From NCBI GenBank assembly GCA_001897425.1, contig MKSW01000040.1, positions 74,051-138,050 on the forward strand: 64,000 nucleotides of DNA, given 5' to 3'. The stretch comes from Actinobacteria bacterium 69-20. GTDB lineage: Bacteria; Actinomycetota; Actinomycetes; Mycobacteriales; Nakamurellaceae. A model generated the notes under the pieces. It was not told the DNA's origin and did no database searches. It was given only the letters and a program-made list of their open reading frames with translations. Below, one piece after another: positions 28,455-37,771 of the stretch (position 1 is its first letter; every line of letters starts with the position of its first letter). The translations under genes were made by a program, and so were the position numbers.

Positions 28455-29786
28455 ATGACCGTTCGAACCTTCGGCACCAACGCCGTCGACTGGGAACAAC
28501 GTATCGACCTGGATCGCCTGCGCACCGAACGGCTGGCGAGACTCCGTGCCACGCTTGACGCTTCGGAACTCGGGTCGCTTCTCACCTTCGATTTCGCGAA
28601 CATCCGGTACATGACGGCGACGCACATCGGCACGTGGGCAATGGACAAGCTGATCCGCTTCGCGGTACTTCCTCGCGGCGGCGATCCGGTGCTGTGGGAT
28701 TTCGGGTCGGCGGCCAAGCACCATCAGTTGTTCAACCCCTGGCTCGATGGCGACAAGCGCGCCCGCGCAGGCATTTCCACGCTGCGGGGCGCCTTCAACC
28801 CGGAAGCCGGCATCGCCGAAGATGTCGCCCAGAAGGTCGCCACGGTGCTGCGCGAGCACGGGCTGGCTGATGCGCCGATCGGCGTGGACCTGGTCGAGAT
28901 GCCAATTCTCGCGGCGCTGCAGGCCGAGGGGCTCACGGTGGTCGACGGCCAGCAGGTATTCCTCGAGGCGCGGAAACACAAGACGGTGGACGAGATCTCG
29001 CTGCTCACCCAGGCCTGCTCGATGGTGGACGCGGCCTACGAGGACCTCTACGAGTTCCTGCGGCCGGGGGTGCGTGAGAACGAGTGTGTGGGCGTGGTTT
29101 CCAAGACGCTCTACGATCTCGGCAGCGAATACGTGGAGGGTGTGAACGCGATTTCCGGCGAACGCTGCTCACCGCACCCACATGTGTACTCGGACCGGTT
29201 GATGCGGCCGGGCGACCCGGCGTTCTTCGATATCCTGCACAGCCACATGGGCTACCGCACCTGCTACTACCGATGCTTCGCCGTCGGCAGCGCCTCGCCG
29301 GCGATGCGGGATGCCTACACCCGCTGCCGCGAGTACATGGACGAGGCGATCGCGCTGGTCCGGCCGGGCGCGACGACGGCGGACATCGTCTCGGTGTGGC
29401 CCACGGCGCAGGAGTTCGGGTTTCCCAGCGAGGAGGCGGCGTTCGCATTGCAGTACGGCCACGGTGTGGGGCTGTCGATCTGGGAGAAGCCGATCTTCTC
29501 GCGGTTGGTTTCGCTCGACCACCCCGAGACCCTTGAGGAAGGAATGGTTTTCGCGCTGGAGACATATTGGCCGGCCGGAGACGGCTGGTCGGCAGCCCGC
29601 ATCGAGGAGGAGGTCGTGGTGACCGCCGACGGCTGCGAGGTCATCACCAAGTTCCCCGCTGAGGAGCTGCTGGTGGCCGGTCGCCGGTACTGGTCGGTCA
29701 GTGGGCCGTTGCCGAGTATCCGGGAATCGCAATCGCATCTGAACACGGCTGCCGGGCGCGGCGAGAAGAAGGGAGCCCATTCGTGA
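28455..29786 (+). CDS. M24-family (creatinase/prolidase-fold) hydrolase
   Basis: This 443-aa protein has the N-terminal creatinase domain (SLLTFDFANIRYMTATHIG) and the C-terminal pita-bread domain. Conserved late elements are present: YGHGVGLSIWEKPIF (His), EEGMVFALETYW (Glu) and ARIEEEVVVTADGCEVIT (Glu). In the first metal cluster, FFDILHSHMGYRTCYYRCF has one Asp where M24 peptidases have two spaced Asp ligands, and the second is lost. That points to an altered-metal or metal-free C-N hydrolase rather than a peptidase, as in creatinases or DddP-like relatives. It is the first gene of a six-gene operon behind operator site 3, with a strong AAGGAG ribosome binding site. Confidence 0.85.
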   Translation: MTVRTFGTNAVDWEQRIDLDRLRTERLARLRATLDASELGSLLTFDFANIRYMTATHIGTWAMDKLIRFAVLPRGGDPVLWDFGSAAKHHQLFNPWLDGDKRARAGISTLRGAFNPEAGIAEDVAQKVATVLREHGLADAPIGVDLVEMPILAALQAEGLTVVDGQQVFLEARKHKTVDEISLLTQACSMVDAAYEDLYEFLRPGVRENECVGVVSKTLYDLGSEYVEGVNAISGERCSPHPHVYSDRLMRPGDPAFFDILHSHMGYRTCYYRCFAVGSASPAMRDAYTRCREYMDEAIALVRPGATTADIVSVWPTAQEFGFPSEEAAFALQYGHGVGLSIWEKPIFSRLVSLDHPETLEEGMVFALETYWPAGDGWSAARIEEEVVVTADGCEVITKFPAEELLVAGRRYWSVSGPLPSIRESQSHLNTAAGRGEKKGAHS

Positions 29787-30679
29787 CCGATCACCTCGTC
29801 GCCCGCGCCGCCGATGCGGTGTGGTTGCCGGCGGGCGGCGCACTCGTGGATGCCACCGGCTACCTGGGCTGGTCCGCTGTCGGCGCCGAGAGCGCCGCCG
29901 TGCACACGGGTTTCGGCCTCGGAAGGATGAACCCGGGCGGCCGAATCCCCTGGCATGTGCATTCCTACGAGGAGAGTCTGCACGTCACCGCCGGCGAGGT
30001 GATCGTGCAGACTCCGGAGGGCGCGGTGCTGCTTGCCGCCGGCGACTACGGGCTCATCCCGATCGGGGTGCCGCACGCGCTGCGCAACGTGGGGACGGCG
30101 CGTGCGGAGTGGGCCCGCTGCTCCGCTCCCGCTCCGCGGGCGGCGCATCACGGCGATACCGAGGCCGTTCCGGCCCGGCCCGATGTCGCCCCGATCCGTG
30201 TTGATGTCCGCGATCCGCGTACCCGCAACTTCGGGCACGTCGCGCCGGAGCACATGGATCGGGACCGGCAGGGACAGGAGAACCTCGCCGTGTCGGCGTC
30301 CATGCGCACGGCTCTTCTTGTCTACAGCGGGATCTCGCTGAAGATGATGGTGGACACCGATCTCGGCGCCACCCAGGCCAACATGTTCATGGTGCAGTAC
30401 GAGCCGGGCGGGCTAGCCTCGCCGCACGACCACCCGCTGGAGGAGACCTACTACGTGACGGACGGAAGCGTGCTCGCGACGTTCGACGGGACCGAATACG
30501 ACTTGCACGCGGGCGATATCGCCTGGGCCGGTGTGGGTTGCGTGCACTCGTTCCGCAACATCACCGACACCACCGTGACGTGGCTGGAAACCCAGTCCCC
30601 ACTGCCTCCGTTGCGGCATGCCTACCGCTTCATGCGCGACTGGGACTACCTACGGGACGCCTTGAAATCGGAATCCTGA
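29783..30679 (+). CDS. Bicupin protein
   Basis: This 298-aa protein carries two cupin domains. The first has IPWHVHSYEESLHVTAGEVIV and PIGVPHALRNVG. The second has SPHDHPLEETYYVTDGSVLA and GCVHSFRNI. The His/His/Glu/His metal sets are present in both. The layout resembles bicupins such as ureidoglycine aminohydrolase or ring-opening dioxygenases, but no substrate can be assigned. The GTG start overlaps the stop of the M24 gene (GTGA), so the two are made together and may act in sequence. Confidence 0.82.
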   Translation: MTDHLVARAADAVWLPAGGALVDATGYLGWSAVGAESAAVHTGFGLGRMNPGGRIPWHVHSYEESLHVTAGEVIVQTPEGAVLLAAGDYGLIPIGVPHALRNVGTARAEWARCSAPAPRAAHHGDTEAVPARPDVAPIRVDVRDPRTRNFGHVAPEHMDRDRQGQENLAVSASMRTALLVYSGISLKMMVDTDLGATQANMFMVQYEPGGLASPHDHPLEETYYVTDGSVLATFDGTEYDLHAGDIAWAGVGCVHSFRNITDTTVTWLETQSPLPPLRHAYRFMRDWDYLRDALKSES

Positions 30680-30724
30680 ACACCGACGACGGACACACCC
30701 CCCACGAAACGGAGCAGCTTCGTC

Positions 30725-31411
30725 ATGACCACGGTAGTGATCGGCGGAACCGCCGGTATTGGCTTGGAATTCGCGCGGTCTCGGGCGGCAGCGGGGCGCG
30801 CTGTAGTGATCTCCGGTCGGGATGCGGACCGCGCGAACAAGGCCGCGGCCGACATCGGTGCCCGCGCCGTCATCGTCGACCTGGCCGATCCGAAGTCCAT
30901 TGCCGGCGCTCTGGCCGGTGTGGGCAACGTCGATGAATTGGTCTTGCTCGCCATCGATCGTGACAGCAATAGCGTCAAGGGCTATGACATCGATCGGGCG
31001 ATCGGGCTCACCACGATCAAGCTGGTCTCGTATATCGAGACGGTGCATACGCTCCTTCCGCGGATGACGCCGGATGCCGCGGTCGTGCTGTTCGGTGGCC
31101 GCGCGAAGGACAAGCCGTACCCGGGGTCGACCACCGTGTCCACGATCAACGGCGGCGTGATCGGCATGGTGAATACGCTGGCGATCGAGCTGGCGCCCAT
31201 CCGGGTCAACGCGATCCATCCCGGCATTGTCGGCGACAGTCCTTACTGGGCAGCCAAACCCGTGGAGCTGCTAGACGGGTATCGCGCACGCACCCCGACC
31301 GGTGTGCTGGCCACCATGGCCGATGTGGTCGACGCGATCGACTTCCTGCTGCGCAACAAATCCATGAACGGTCAGCAGATCGGCATCGACGGCGGCTGGA
31401 TGTTGACGTGA
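30725..31411 (+). CDS. SDR-fold protein lacking the catalytic Tyr-x3-Lys
   Basis: This 228-aa Rossmann protein has VVIGGTAGIGLEFARSRAAAG at the start (TGxxxGIG type) and LAIELAPIRVNAIHPGIVGD late. Aligned on that late segment, the position of the catalytic Tyr-x3-Lys reads VSTIN (V138, N142), so both Tyr and Lys are lost. It may bind NAD(P)(H) without classical SDR chemistry, or use another mechanism. It closes with GQQIGIDGGWML as normal SDRs do. It is 45 bp after the bicupin gene and its stop overlaps the next start. Confidence 0.85.
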   Translation: MTTVVIGGTAGIGLEFARSRAAAGRAVVISGRDADRANKAAADIGARAVIVDLADPKSIAGALAGVGNVDELVLLAIDRDSNSVKGYDIDRAIGLTTIKLVSYIETVHTLLPRMTPDAAVVLFGGRAKDKPYPGSTTVSTINGGVIGMVNTLAIELAPIRVNAIHPGIVGDSPYWAAKPVELLDGYRARTPTGVLATMADVVDAIDFLLRNKSMNGQQIGIDGGWMLT

Positions 31412-32400
31412 CAGTTCCACAAGCCGGCGGCAAGGCGCTCGTCGGGTCACCTTCCGGTTTGATCGAGCATGACGTCGTTCTGGCATCGGCCGGTCTGCCG
31501 CGCGTAGCCGTGCTCGGGATGGGCCGGATGGGCGGCGCGATGGCGAAGCGCCTGCGGGAGAAGGGTTTCCCGGTCGCCGTCTACAACCGCAACGCCGACC
31601 GTGCCCGGGAGGTCGCCGGCGAGATCGGTGTCGCGGTGCTGGACAGTCCAGCGGCGGCGGGCCGGTGGGTCGCGGGCGACGGCGGAAGCAACGGGGCGGC
31701 ATTTGGCGTCGTGCTCACCTCGCTCGCGGACGATAATGCCTGTCGCGCGGTGTATCTCGGCCCGAACGGGCTCGTATCGGGACCCGGTGCCGGCACCGTC
31801 GTCTGCGATACCTCCACCATCGACCCGGACACTGCGCGGGAGTTGGCCGCGGCCGTCGCCGAGCGCGGCGCGACGATGCTGGACAGCCCCGTGTCCGGGA
31901 GCGTGCCCGCGGCGCTTTCCGGCGGGCTCACCGTGATGGTCGGCGGGCCGGAATCTGCGCTTGAGAATGCGCGGCCGGTGCTGGAGGCGATCGGGCGCCG
32001 GGTGGTGCACGTAGGCCCGTCGGGCGCCGGGGCCGTCGTCAAGCTCGCCGTCAACAACGTCGTCCATGCACTCAACCAGGCGCTCTCCGAGTCGATCGTG
32101 CTCGCCGAAAAGGCCGGTGTCGATAGGGCCGTGTTCTATGACGTCATCGCCGACAGCGCCGCGGCGGCCCCGTTCGTCGGCTACAAGCGGGCCGCCTTCG
32201 AGCACCCCGAGAACGCGCCGGTCGCGTTCAGCCTCGACCTGGTGGCGAAAGACCTCCGGCTGATCCTCGCCCTCGCCGAGCGGGTCGGAGCCGCGATGCC
32301 CGCGGCTCAGGCTGCCAGTTCCGCTGCGGCCGAGGCGATCTCGCACGGCTTCGGCGACTCCGACATGAGCTCCATGGCCCGCCACCTGCGTGACGCTTGA
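31408..32400 (+). CDS. Beta-hydroxyacid dehydrogenase (3-hydroxyisobutyrate dehydrogenase-like)
   Basis: This 330-aa protein has the Rossmann motif VAVLGMGRMGGAMAKRL, VVCDTSTIDPDTARELA, the substrate loop DSPVSGSVPAALSGGL and the catalytic-Lys helix GAVVKLAVNNVVHALNQAL. It should oxidise or reduce a beta-hydroxyacid with NAD(P). Some 30 residues at the N-terminus precede the usual start and carry a one-mismatch dispersed word (31464-31480). The GTG start overlaps the SDR stop. Confidence 0.87.
   Translation: MTVPQAGGKALVGSPSGLIEHDVVLASAGLPRVAVLGMGRMGGAMAKRLREKGFPVAVYNRNADRAREVAGEIGVAVLDSPAAAGRWVAGDGGSNGAAFGVVLTSLADDNACRAVYLGPNGLVSGPGAGTVVCDTSTIDPDTARELAAAVAERGATMLDSPVSGSVPAALSGGLTVMVGGPESALENARPVLEAIGRRVVHVGPSGAGAVVKLAVNNVVHALNQALSESIVLAEKAGVDRAVFYDVIADSAAAAPFVGYKRAAFEHPENAPVAFSLDLVAKDLRLILALAERVGAAMPAAQAASSAAAEAISHGFGDSDMSSMARHLRDA
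31464..31480 (-). repeat. Dispersed 17-bp word, one mismatch, in an N-terminal extension
   Basis: CGAGCATGACGTCGTTC on the plus strand encodes IEHDVVLA in the segment before the Rossmann fold of the dehydrogenase. Confidence 0.5.
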
Positions 32401-32465
32401 GGCCACGGGCCGCGCCCCTCGGTGCGGCTCCGATCCAACCCGCACCCACGACGACGGAGGTCGAC

Positions 32466-32858
32466 ATGGCCCTAACGGTTCACGACTGGTTGGAAGGCTA
32501 CAAGAGCGCCTGGGAGGAGCGCGATCCCGAAGCGGCCGCAGCGCTCTTCACGCTGGACGCGCTCTATCGCGAACAGCCCTATCAGGCGCCCTTCGAAGGG
32601 CGCGCGGGCGTTCGCGCGTACTGGGCCGAGGTAACCGCGACGCAGAGCGGAGTCCGATTCCGCTACGGCACGCCCATCGTCACCGCCGACCGTACCGTCG
32701 TCGAATGGTGGGTGACGATGCAGAATGGCGGCGCCGATGTGACGCTGGCCGGCATTTTCCTGCTGCGTTTCGACAGCAGCGGCCTCTGCAGCGATCTCAT
32801 CGAATACTGGCACTTCAGCGAGGGCCAGGTGGAGCCCTACCCGCACTGGGGGAGCTGA
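32466..32858 (+). CDS. NTF2/SnoaL-like protein
   Basis: This 130-aa protein fits the cone-shaped NTF2/SnoaL fold: an N-terminal helix WLEGYKSAWEERDPEAAAALF, LFTLDALYREQPYQAPFEGR, then antiparallel strands ending DLIEYWHFSEGQ. Such proteins bind small hydrophobic ligands and some are isomerases, cyclases or hydratases. ATG 32466 has GGAGG upstream. It is the fifth gene of the operon. Confidence 0.8.
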   Translation: MALTVHDWLEGYKSAWEERDPEAAAALFTLDALYREQPYQAPFEGRAGVRAYWAEVTATQSGVRFRYGTPIVTADRTVVEWWVTMQNGGADVTLAGIFLLRFDSSGLCSDLIEYWHFSEGQVEPYPHWGS

Positions 32859-32863
32859 CGGCC

Positions 32864-33760
32864 ATGTCGCTGATCGTCACCGGAGCCAGCGGACACCTGG
32901 GCACCGCGGCGGCCGAGCGGGTCATCGCACTGCGCGGCAGCTCCGCAGACCTCGTGTTGGTCAGCCGCCGGCCGGCCGCGATCGCGGAACGATTCGACGG
33001 CGCCGACATCCGGCACGGCGATTTCGCCGACCCGGCCGGCCTGGTTGAGGCATTCCGCGGTGGAGACCGGATGCTGCTCATCAGCGCCGACAACATCCAA
33101 GCCCGCGCCGCGTGGCACGCGGCGGCGATCGACGCGGCGAAAGCCGCTGGGGTGCAACACATCATCTACACGTCGATGATCGAGCCGGGTGCGGGCAACC
33201 CGGCGCTCATCGCGGACAGCCACCGCGCCACCGAGCAGCACCTGCGTGCCAGCGGCATCGGCTGGACGGTCCTGCGCTGCGCGTTGTACTCCGATTTCCA
33301 GGTCTTCGAGGCGGCCGAAGCGGTTGCCAGCGGCCAGTTCCGGCACAACCGCGGCGACGGCAGATGTTCCTACGTCGCGCGCGCAGACTGCGCGGCTGTC
33401 GCGGCGGCGGTCCTCACCTCCGACAATCGCAGTGGCATAGTGGATGTCACCGGCCCCGACGCGTTGGATGCGACCGATCTTGCAGCGCTCTACGCGACCG
33501 TCGGCCGGGCGGAGGTAGCGCCGGTGAGCGTCACCGACGAGGAGCTGGCGGCGGCTCTGCGACCGGCCGATGGCGCAGATCCGGACGGTCACGCGCAATA
33601 CGGTGCGGCGCTGGCGGTCTCGCTCGGGCGTGCGATCCGTGAGGGGTACTTCGGAGCCGTGACGGGCGCCGTCGCCGAAATCACCGGCCGGCGGCCGGCC
33701 AGCGTGGCCGACCTGCTGCAGCGGGAGGCGTCGACGGTGCGAGCGCTCTCCGGGCGGTAG
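32864..33760 (+). CDS. NmrA-like NAD(P)-binding protein
   Basis: This 298-aa protein starts MSLIVTGASGHLGTAAAERV (GxxGxxG) and has HIIYTSMIEPGAGNPALIAD followed by HRATEQHLRASGIGWTVLRC. That is the NmrA/QOR2-like atypical SDR pattern, used by quinone reductases and redox sensors. It could reduce a quinone made by the monooxygenase, which is inference. It starts 5 bp after the NTF2-like gene and ends the operon. Confidence 0.85.
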   Translation: MSLIVTGASGHLGTAAAERVIALRGSSADLVLVSRRPAAIAERFDGADIRHGDFADPAGLVEAFRGGDRMLLISADNIQARAAWHAAAIDAAKAAGVQHIIYTSMIEPGAGNPALIADSHRATEQHLRASGIGWTVLRCALYSDFQVFEAAEAVASGQFRHNRGDGRCSYVARADCAAVAAAVLTSDNRSGIVDVTGPDALDATDLAALYATVGRAEVAPVSVTDEELAAALRPADGADPDGHAQYGAALAVSLGRAIREGYFGAVTGAVAEITGRRPASVADLLQREASTVRALSGR

Positions 33761-33765
33761 CCCGC

Positions 33766-33782
33766 GAACTACGTCATAGCCG
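33766..33782 (+). repeat. Dispersed 17-bp word, one mismatch, after the operon
   Basis: GAACTACGTCATAGCCG begins 5 bp past the NmrA-like stop. A short hairpin CAGCCG/CGGCTG (33841-33859) and a repeated GGCCCTCAGC follow before the convergent permease stop at 33866. Confidence 0.55.
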
Positions 33783-33865
33783 AGACGCCGGGCGCCGCAT
33801 CGGATACCGCCGGTAGCTCGTGGCCCGCAGTTTTGGCCCTCAGCCGTGGACCTCGGCTGTGGCCC

Positions 33866-34879
33866 TCAGCTTTGGCGCAGCCGCGACCACGCGTCGGTGC
33901 CGACCGCGACCAGCAGGATGATGCCGAGGGTGATCTGCTCGTAGAGCGGGTCGAGCCCGAGCAGGTCGAAGCCGTTGCCCACCAACGCGATGAACAACAC
34001 GCCGACCACGGTGCGCCAGATCGCGCCGGCGCCGCCGAGGATCGATGTGCCGCCGACCACGATCCCGGTCAACACCAGGAACGTCAGGGTGTTGCCGCCG
34101 GACGACGACTGCGCGCTGAGAACCCTTGAGGTGTCGATGATCCCGCCGAGCGCGGCGGCGGCGCCGTTGATGGTGAAAGCGAGGATGACGACGAAGTTGA
34201 TACGGACACCGGCCAGTCGCGCAGCCTGCGCGTTGCCGCCGGCGGCGTAGATGTAACGGCCGTTGGTGGTCCGCGACAGCAGCAGGCCCAGCACGATGAT
34301 CACGGCGAGCGCGAGCCAGATCGACATCCGCACACCGAGGAACTGAGTCTGGGCGATCTTCGCGTAGGCCGGCTGGTTGGTGAGAACGATGAGGTTGCCG
34401 TTCGACAGCTTCGCCGCGATCCCGCTGAAGATGAGCGCGGTGGCCAGCGTCGCGATGAGCGAATTGACCCGGAAGAAGGTGGTCACAATGCCGTTGATCA
34501 GGCCCGCGACGATGCCCAGCGCCATGCCGGTGACGATGCCGAGCGCGACGCCGTGGCTCACCGCGACCTGCGCAGAGACCACCGCCGATAGGGCGTAGGT
34601 GGCGCCGACGGACAGGTCGATCCCGCCGGCGATCAGCACGAGCGTGCTGGCCACCGCGATGATCAGCACGGCCGACTGCTGGTCGGCGATATTCAGCAGG
34701 TTGCTGGTGGTCAGGAAGGGCCCGCTCGCCACCGACAGTACGACGAACAACACGACGAAGGGCACCACGATGGCGGCGGACCGCCAGGATCGGATGTGCA
34801 ACGCCTCCGATATGCCGGTGCGTGCGCCGGCTGGCGGCAGCTCGCTGTGCGTTTCGGGAGTCTTGGTGTTCGTTGTCAT
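33866..34879 (-). CDS. Ribose-type ABC transporter permease
   Basis: This 337-aa permease has about 8-10 transmembrane helices and the RbsC-family signature LVLIAGGIDLSVGATYALSA. Further marks are NSLIATLATALIFSG and GGTSILGGAGAIW. It forms the membrane channel with the ATPase and binding protein encoded upstream. The ATG overlaps the ATPase stop (ATGA). The substrate is not necessarily a sugar; in this family it may also be a purine or another polar molecule. Regulation is presumed through the operator before the binding-protein gene. Confidence 0.93.
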   Translation of the reverse strand: MTTNTKTPETHSELPPAGARTGISEALHIRSWRSAAIVVPFVVLFVVLSVASGPFLTTSNLLNIADQQSAVLIIAVASTLVLIAGGIDLSVGATYALSAVVSAQVAVSHGVALGIVTGMALGIVAGLINGIVTTFFRVNSLIATLATALIFSGIAAKLSNGNLIVLTNQPAYAKIAQTQFLGVRMSIWLALAVIIVLGLLLSRTTNGRYIYAAGGNAQAARLAGVRINFVVILAFTINGAAAALGGIIDTSRVLSAQSSSGGNTLTFLVLTGIVVGGTSILGGAGAIWRTVVGVLFIALVGNGFDLLGLDPLYEQITLGIILLVAVGTDAWSRLRQS

Positions 34880-36450
34880 GATGATGCCTTCTCCGGCTCC
34901 GCGCGTGTGGGCCCCGCCTGTTCGGCGAAGGCAGCGGTCAACACAGCCTGGTTCGTCATCTCCGAGCCGCTCAGTTCGGCGGCCACTCGCCCGCCGCGGA
35001 TGACGACGACGCGGTGGGCGAGCCCCAGCACCTCCTCGATGTCCGAGGAGATCACCAGTACTCCGACCCCACGGGTGGCCTGCTCCACGAGCAGGTCGTA
35101 AATGGCGCGGCGCGAGCCGACGTCGACGCCGCGGGTCGGCTCGTCGGCGATCAGCATGCAGGGCCGGCAGAGCAGGGCGCGCGCGAAGAGCACCTTCTGC
35201 TGGTTCCCGCCCGACAATGCCGATACCGGAACGGAATTCCGCGCCGCGCGGACGGTCACCGAGGCAAGCGCGTCGGACGCGGCTTTCCTTTCGGGCCCGC
35301 GCCGGATCCAGCTGCCGACGCTGAACGAGCGCAGGCTCGCGAGCGTGGCGTTCTGGGTCACCGACCGGTCCAGGAAAAGGCCCTGCTCCTTGCGCGACTC
35401 CGGCACCAGGGCCACCCCGCGGCGCAGCGCGACGGTCGGCGAGCGGCCGTATAGCCGCTCGCCGCGGACGGCGACCGTCCCGGCCGTGGCTCGCGCCGCA
35501 CCGAGGATCGCGTGCGCGATCTCGCTTCGACCGGCGCCGACAAGCCCTGCGAGACCGACGATCTCGCCGGCATGGACGGTCAGGTCGACACCGTTCACTC
35601 CCGGCGCGCGCAACCCGCTCACCTCGAGCACCGGGGGCGAACCGTTGGGCGCGTCCGGCTTGGCCGGAAACACCGAACCGAGGGTGCGGCCGAGCATCCC
35701 CTCGATCAGCGAACTCTCGGTCTCCACCGCGGACGGGCCGGTGCGCACCAGGTGGCCGTCACGCAGGATGGTCACGGTGTCCGCGAGGCTCAGCACCTCC
35801 TTCAAGAAGTGCGAGACGAAGAGCACCGTCCGCCCCGTGCGGGCGAGAGTGCGCACCACCTCGTGCAGCCGCTGCACGTCCGAGCCGCTGAGCGCCGCCG
35901 TCGGCTCGTCCATGATGATCAGCGACGCGCGGCGAGACAGCGCCCGCAGGATCTCGACCTTCTGCCGGTCGGCGGTGCGCAAGGTGGACACAACCGCATC
36001 CGCCTTGAGGTCGAACCCCGCTTCCGCGACCAAGGTGTTGAACTGCGCTCGCAGCGCGCGGCGGCGGATGAAGCCGCCGCGCCGGGGCTCGGAGCCGAGG
36101 AACACGTTCTCGGCGACCGTCAGACTCGGTACCAGCTCGAGTTCCTGAGCAATGCTCGCGATGCCGCGGGCGAGGGCGTCGCGGGGGGAGTGCAGGATCG
36201 CCGGCGTACCGTCGATCCGCACTTCCCCCGCGTCCGGCATGATCAGCCCGGCGATCACCCGGCTGAGAGTGGACTTCCCAGCACCGTTCTCGCCGACGAG
36301 TGCATGGACCGAGCCGCGCGCGATGCTCAGGTTGACCCCGGACAGGGCGCGCACCCCGCCGAAGCCCTTGTCCACGGCGACGATGTCCACGTAGGACTTT
36401 GCGGTGGGTGCGCTACCCGCGGCCACGGTGCTCGTCCCCTGACCGTCCAT
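34876..36450 (-). CDS. Ribose-type ABC transporter double ATPase
   Basis: This 524-aa protein has two fused nucleotide-binding domains, as in RbsA. The first has Walker A GENGAGKS at 53-60 and IIMDEPTAAL, with a degenerate signature RTADRQKVEILRAL. The second starts LEVSGLRAPGVNGVDL and has LSGGNQQKVLFARALLC and IADEPTRGVD. As in many family members, the second Walker A (GLVGAGRSE) is degenerate. It powers uptake through the adjacent permease. It lies 50 bp downstream of the binding-protein gene. Confidence 0.94.
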   Translation of the reverse strand: MDGQGTSTVAAGSAPTAKSYVDIVAVDKGFGGVRALSGVNLSIARGSVHALVGENGAGKSTLSRVIAGLIMPDAGEVRIDGTPAILHSPRDALARGIASIAQELELVPSLTVAENVFLGSEPRRGGFIRRRALRAQFNTLVAEAGFDLKADAVVSTLRTADRQKVEILRALSRRASLIIMDEPTAALSGSDVQRLHEVVRTLARTGRTVLFVSHFLKEVLSLADTVTILRDGHLVRTGPSAVETESSLIEGMLGRTLGSVFPAKPDAPNGSPPVLEVSGLRAPGVNGVDLTVHAGEIVGLAGLVGAGRSEIAHAILGAARATAGTVAVRGERLYGRSPTVALRRGVALVPESRKEQGLFLDRSVTQNATLASLRSFSVGSWIRRGPERKAASDALASVTVRAARNSVPVSALSGGNQQKVLFARALLCRPCMLIADEPTRGVDVGSRRAIYDLLVEQATRGVGVLVISSDIEEVLGLAHRVVVIRGGRVAAELSGSEMTNQAVLTAAFAEQAGPTRAEPEKASS

Positions 36451-36500
36451 CGCCCGTCCTCGATCCGTACCGTCGATTTCCGCCTATGACGTAGCAGCGA

Positions 36501-37658
36501 TCAGCCGGGCCATTCCGCGGTGAACTGGCTGGCGTTCCCCTTCGTGACGATGCCGTTGTTGGGGAGATCGGCCGCCGGATCGACGGCGCCCTGGTCTTGA
36601 CCGGTGCGGATCGCCGTGATGAGCGCCTTCATACCCAGCCGACCGGTCGAGGCGGGCGCCTGCGCGACGTCCGAGTACCAGCCGCCGCTTGCCACTCCGG
36701 CGACCGCCGCCGCGCTGGCACCGTAGCCCACGAGCAGGATCTGGCCGGTCTTCTTCGCGGCGGCCAGTGCCTCGACAGCGCCCTCGATACCCTGGTCGGA
36801 GCCGACGATCAGGCTCAGATTCGGCTGCGCTGTCATCATGTTCTGCGTCGCGGACAGTCCGCCGGCAGGCGTGAAGTAGCTCTGCCCCTCGGCGACCACC
36901 TTGACCGATGGGGTCTGTTTGATCGCCGCAGTGAACGCGTCGTTGATCGCGACATCCAGTGTGGACGCCTTGATGTCGTACAGGTACCCGACGTTGCAGG
37001 GATTCAGGTTCTTCGAGGCGCACGCCTCGACCACCTGCTGGCCCATCTTGGTGCCGATCACGGTGGGCACCATGATGACGTTGGCCGACAGCCCCGGCAC
37101 CTGCACGTCGCCGATCGAGTAGTCCGAGCCCATCACCTGGTCGATGTTCACCACTTTGATGCCCTTCGCGGTCGCCTGCGAGACGAGGCTGGTCAAGCCG
37201 GTGCCGAGGATCGGCTGCGTGATGATGCCCTGGTACTTACCGGACGTGATGGCGTTCTGGAACTGGCTGAACTGGGTCTTCGCATCGTTGTTCGCGTCGA
37301 ACACCGTCACCTTGGCGTTGTTGTCGGCGGCGACCGCCTGCGCGGCGGCCAGCATCGGTGCGTCGTAGGAGTTGGCCACCGCAAACGACAGGTATGCGAT
37401 GTTGATCGGCTGGTCATTGGTCGTCGGGGCGGCCGACCCGCTCGGCGAGCCGCTGCCAGCATCCGCCGAACTCGGCGAACTCGATCCACTCGACACGCTG
37501 GATCCCGCGTCGCTGCTCGCCGAGCTATCGTTCGTTCCCGAACTGGGCCCCGGGCTCGTTCCCGAGCTCGCGGCTGAACTACAGCCGGCCATGGCGACGA
37601 TCGCGGCGACCGCGATGATCACATGCGCGACATTCCTTCGTTTCCATACTCGGAACAT
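36501..37658 (-). CDS. Periplasmic-type sugar/small-molecule binding lipoprotein
   Basis: This 385-aa protein has a lipoprotein signal: basic residues WKRR, a hydrophobic stretch VIIAVAAIVAMAG and Cys26. A Ser/Gly-rich tether of about 50 residues follows, then a RbsB-type binding domain (NIAYLSFAVANSYDAPMLAAA, LIVGSDQGIEGAVEAL, VGYGASAAAVAGV). It captures the substrate outside the membrane for the permease and ATPase. ATG 37658 is chosen because AAAGGGAA lies upstream and the signal peptide begins there. Operator site 4 is 114 bp upstream. Confidence 0.92.
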   Translation of the reverse strand: MFRVWKRRNVAHVIIAVAAIVAMAGCSSAASSGTSPGPSSGTNDSSASSDAGSSVSSGSSSPSSADAGSGSPSGSAAPTTNDQPINIAYLSFAVANSYDAPMLAAAQAVAADNNAKVTVFDANNDAKTQFSQFQNAITSGKYQGIITQPILGTGLTSLVSQATAKGIKVVNIDQVMGSDYSIGDVQVPGLSANVIMVPTVIGTKMGQQVVEACASKNLNPCNVGYLYDIKASTLDVAINDAFTAAIKQTPSVKVVAEGQSYFTPAGGLSATQNMMTAQPNLSLIVGSDQGIEGAVEALAAAKKTGQILLVGYGASAAAVAGVASGGWYSDVAQAPASTGRLGMKALITAIRTGQDQGAVDPAADLPNNGIVTKGNASQFTAEWPG

Positions 37659-37771
37659 GAGGTTCCCTTTCTTCAGGACAACCTTCTTGGCGATGTGCCT
37701 TACTCGGGGCGCCATGTGCCCATGAGCGGATCATGAAAGCACTACGTGACCGTGTTCTGATGATGCGACGG

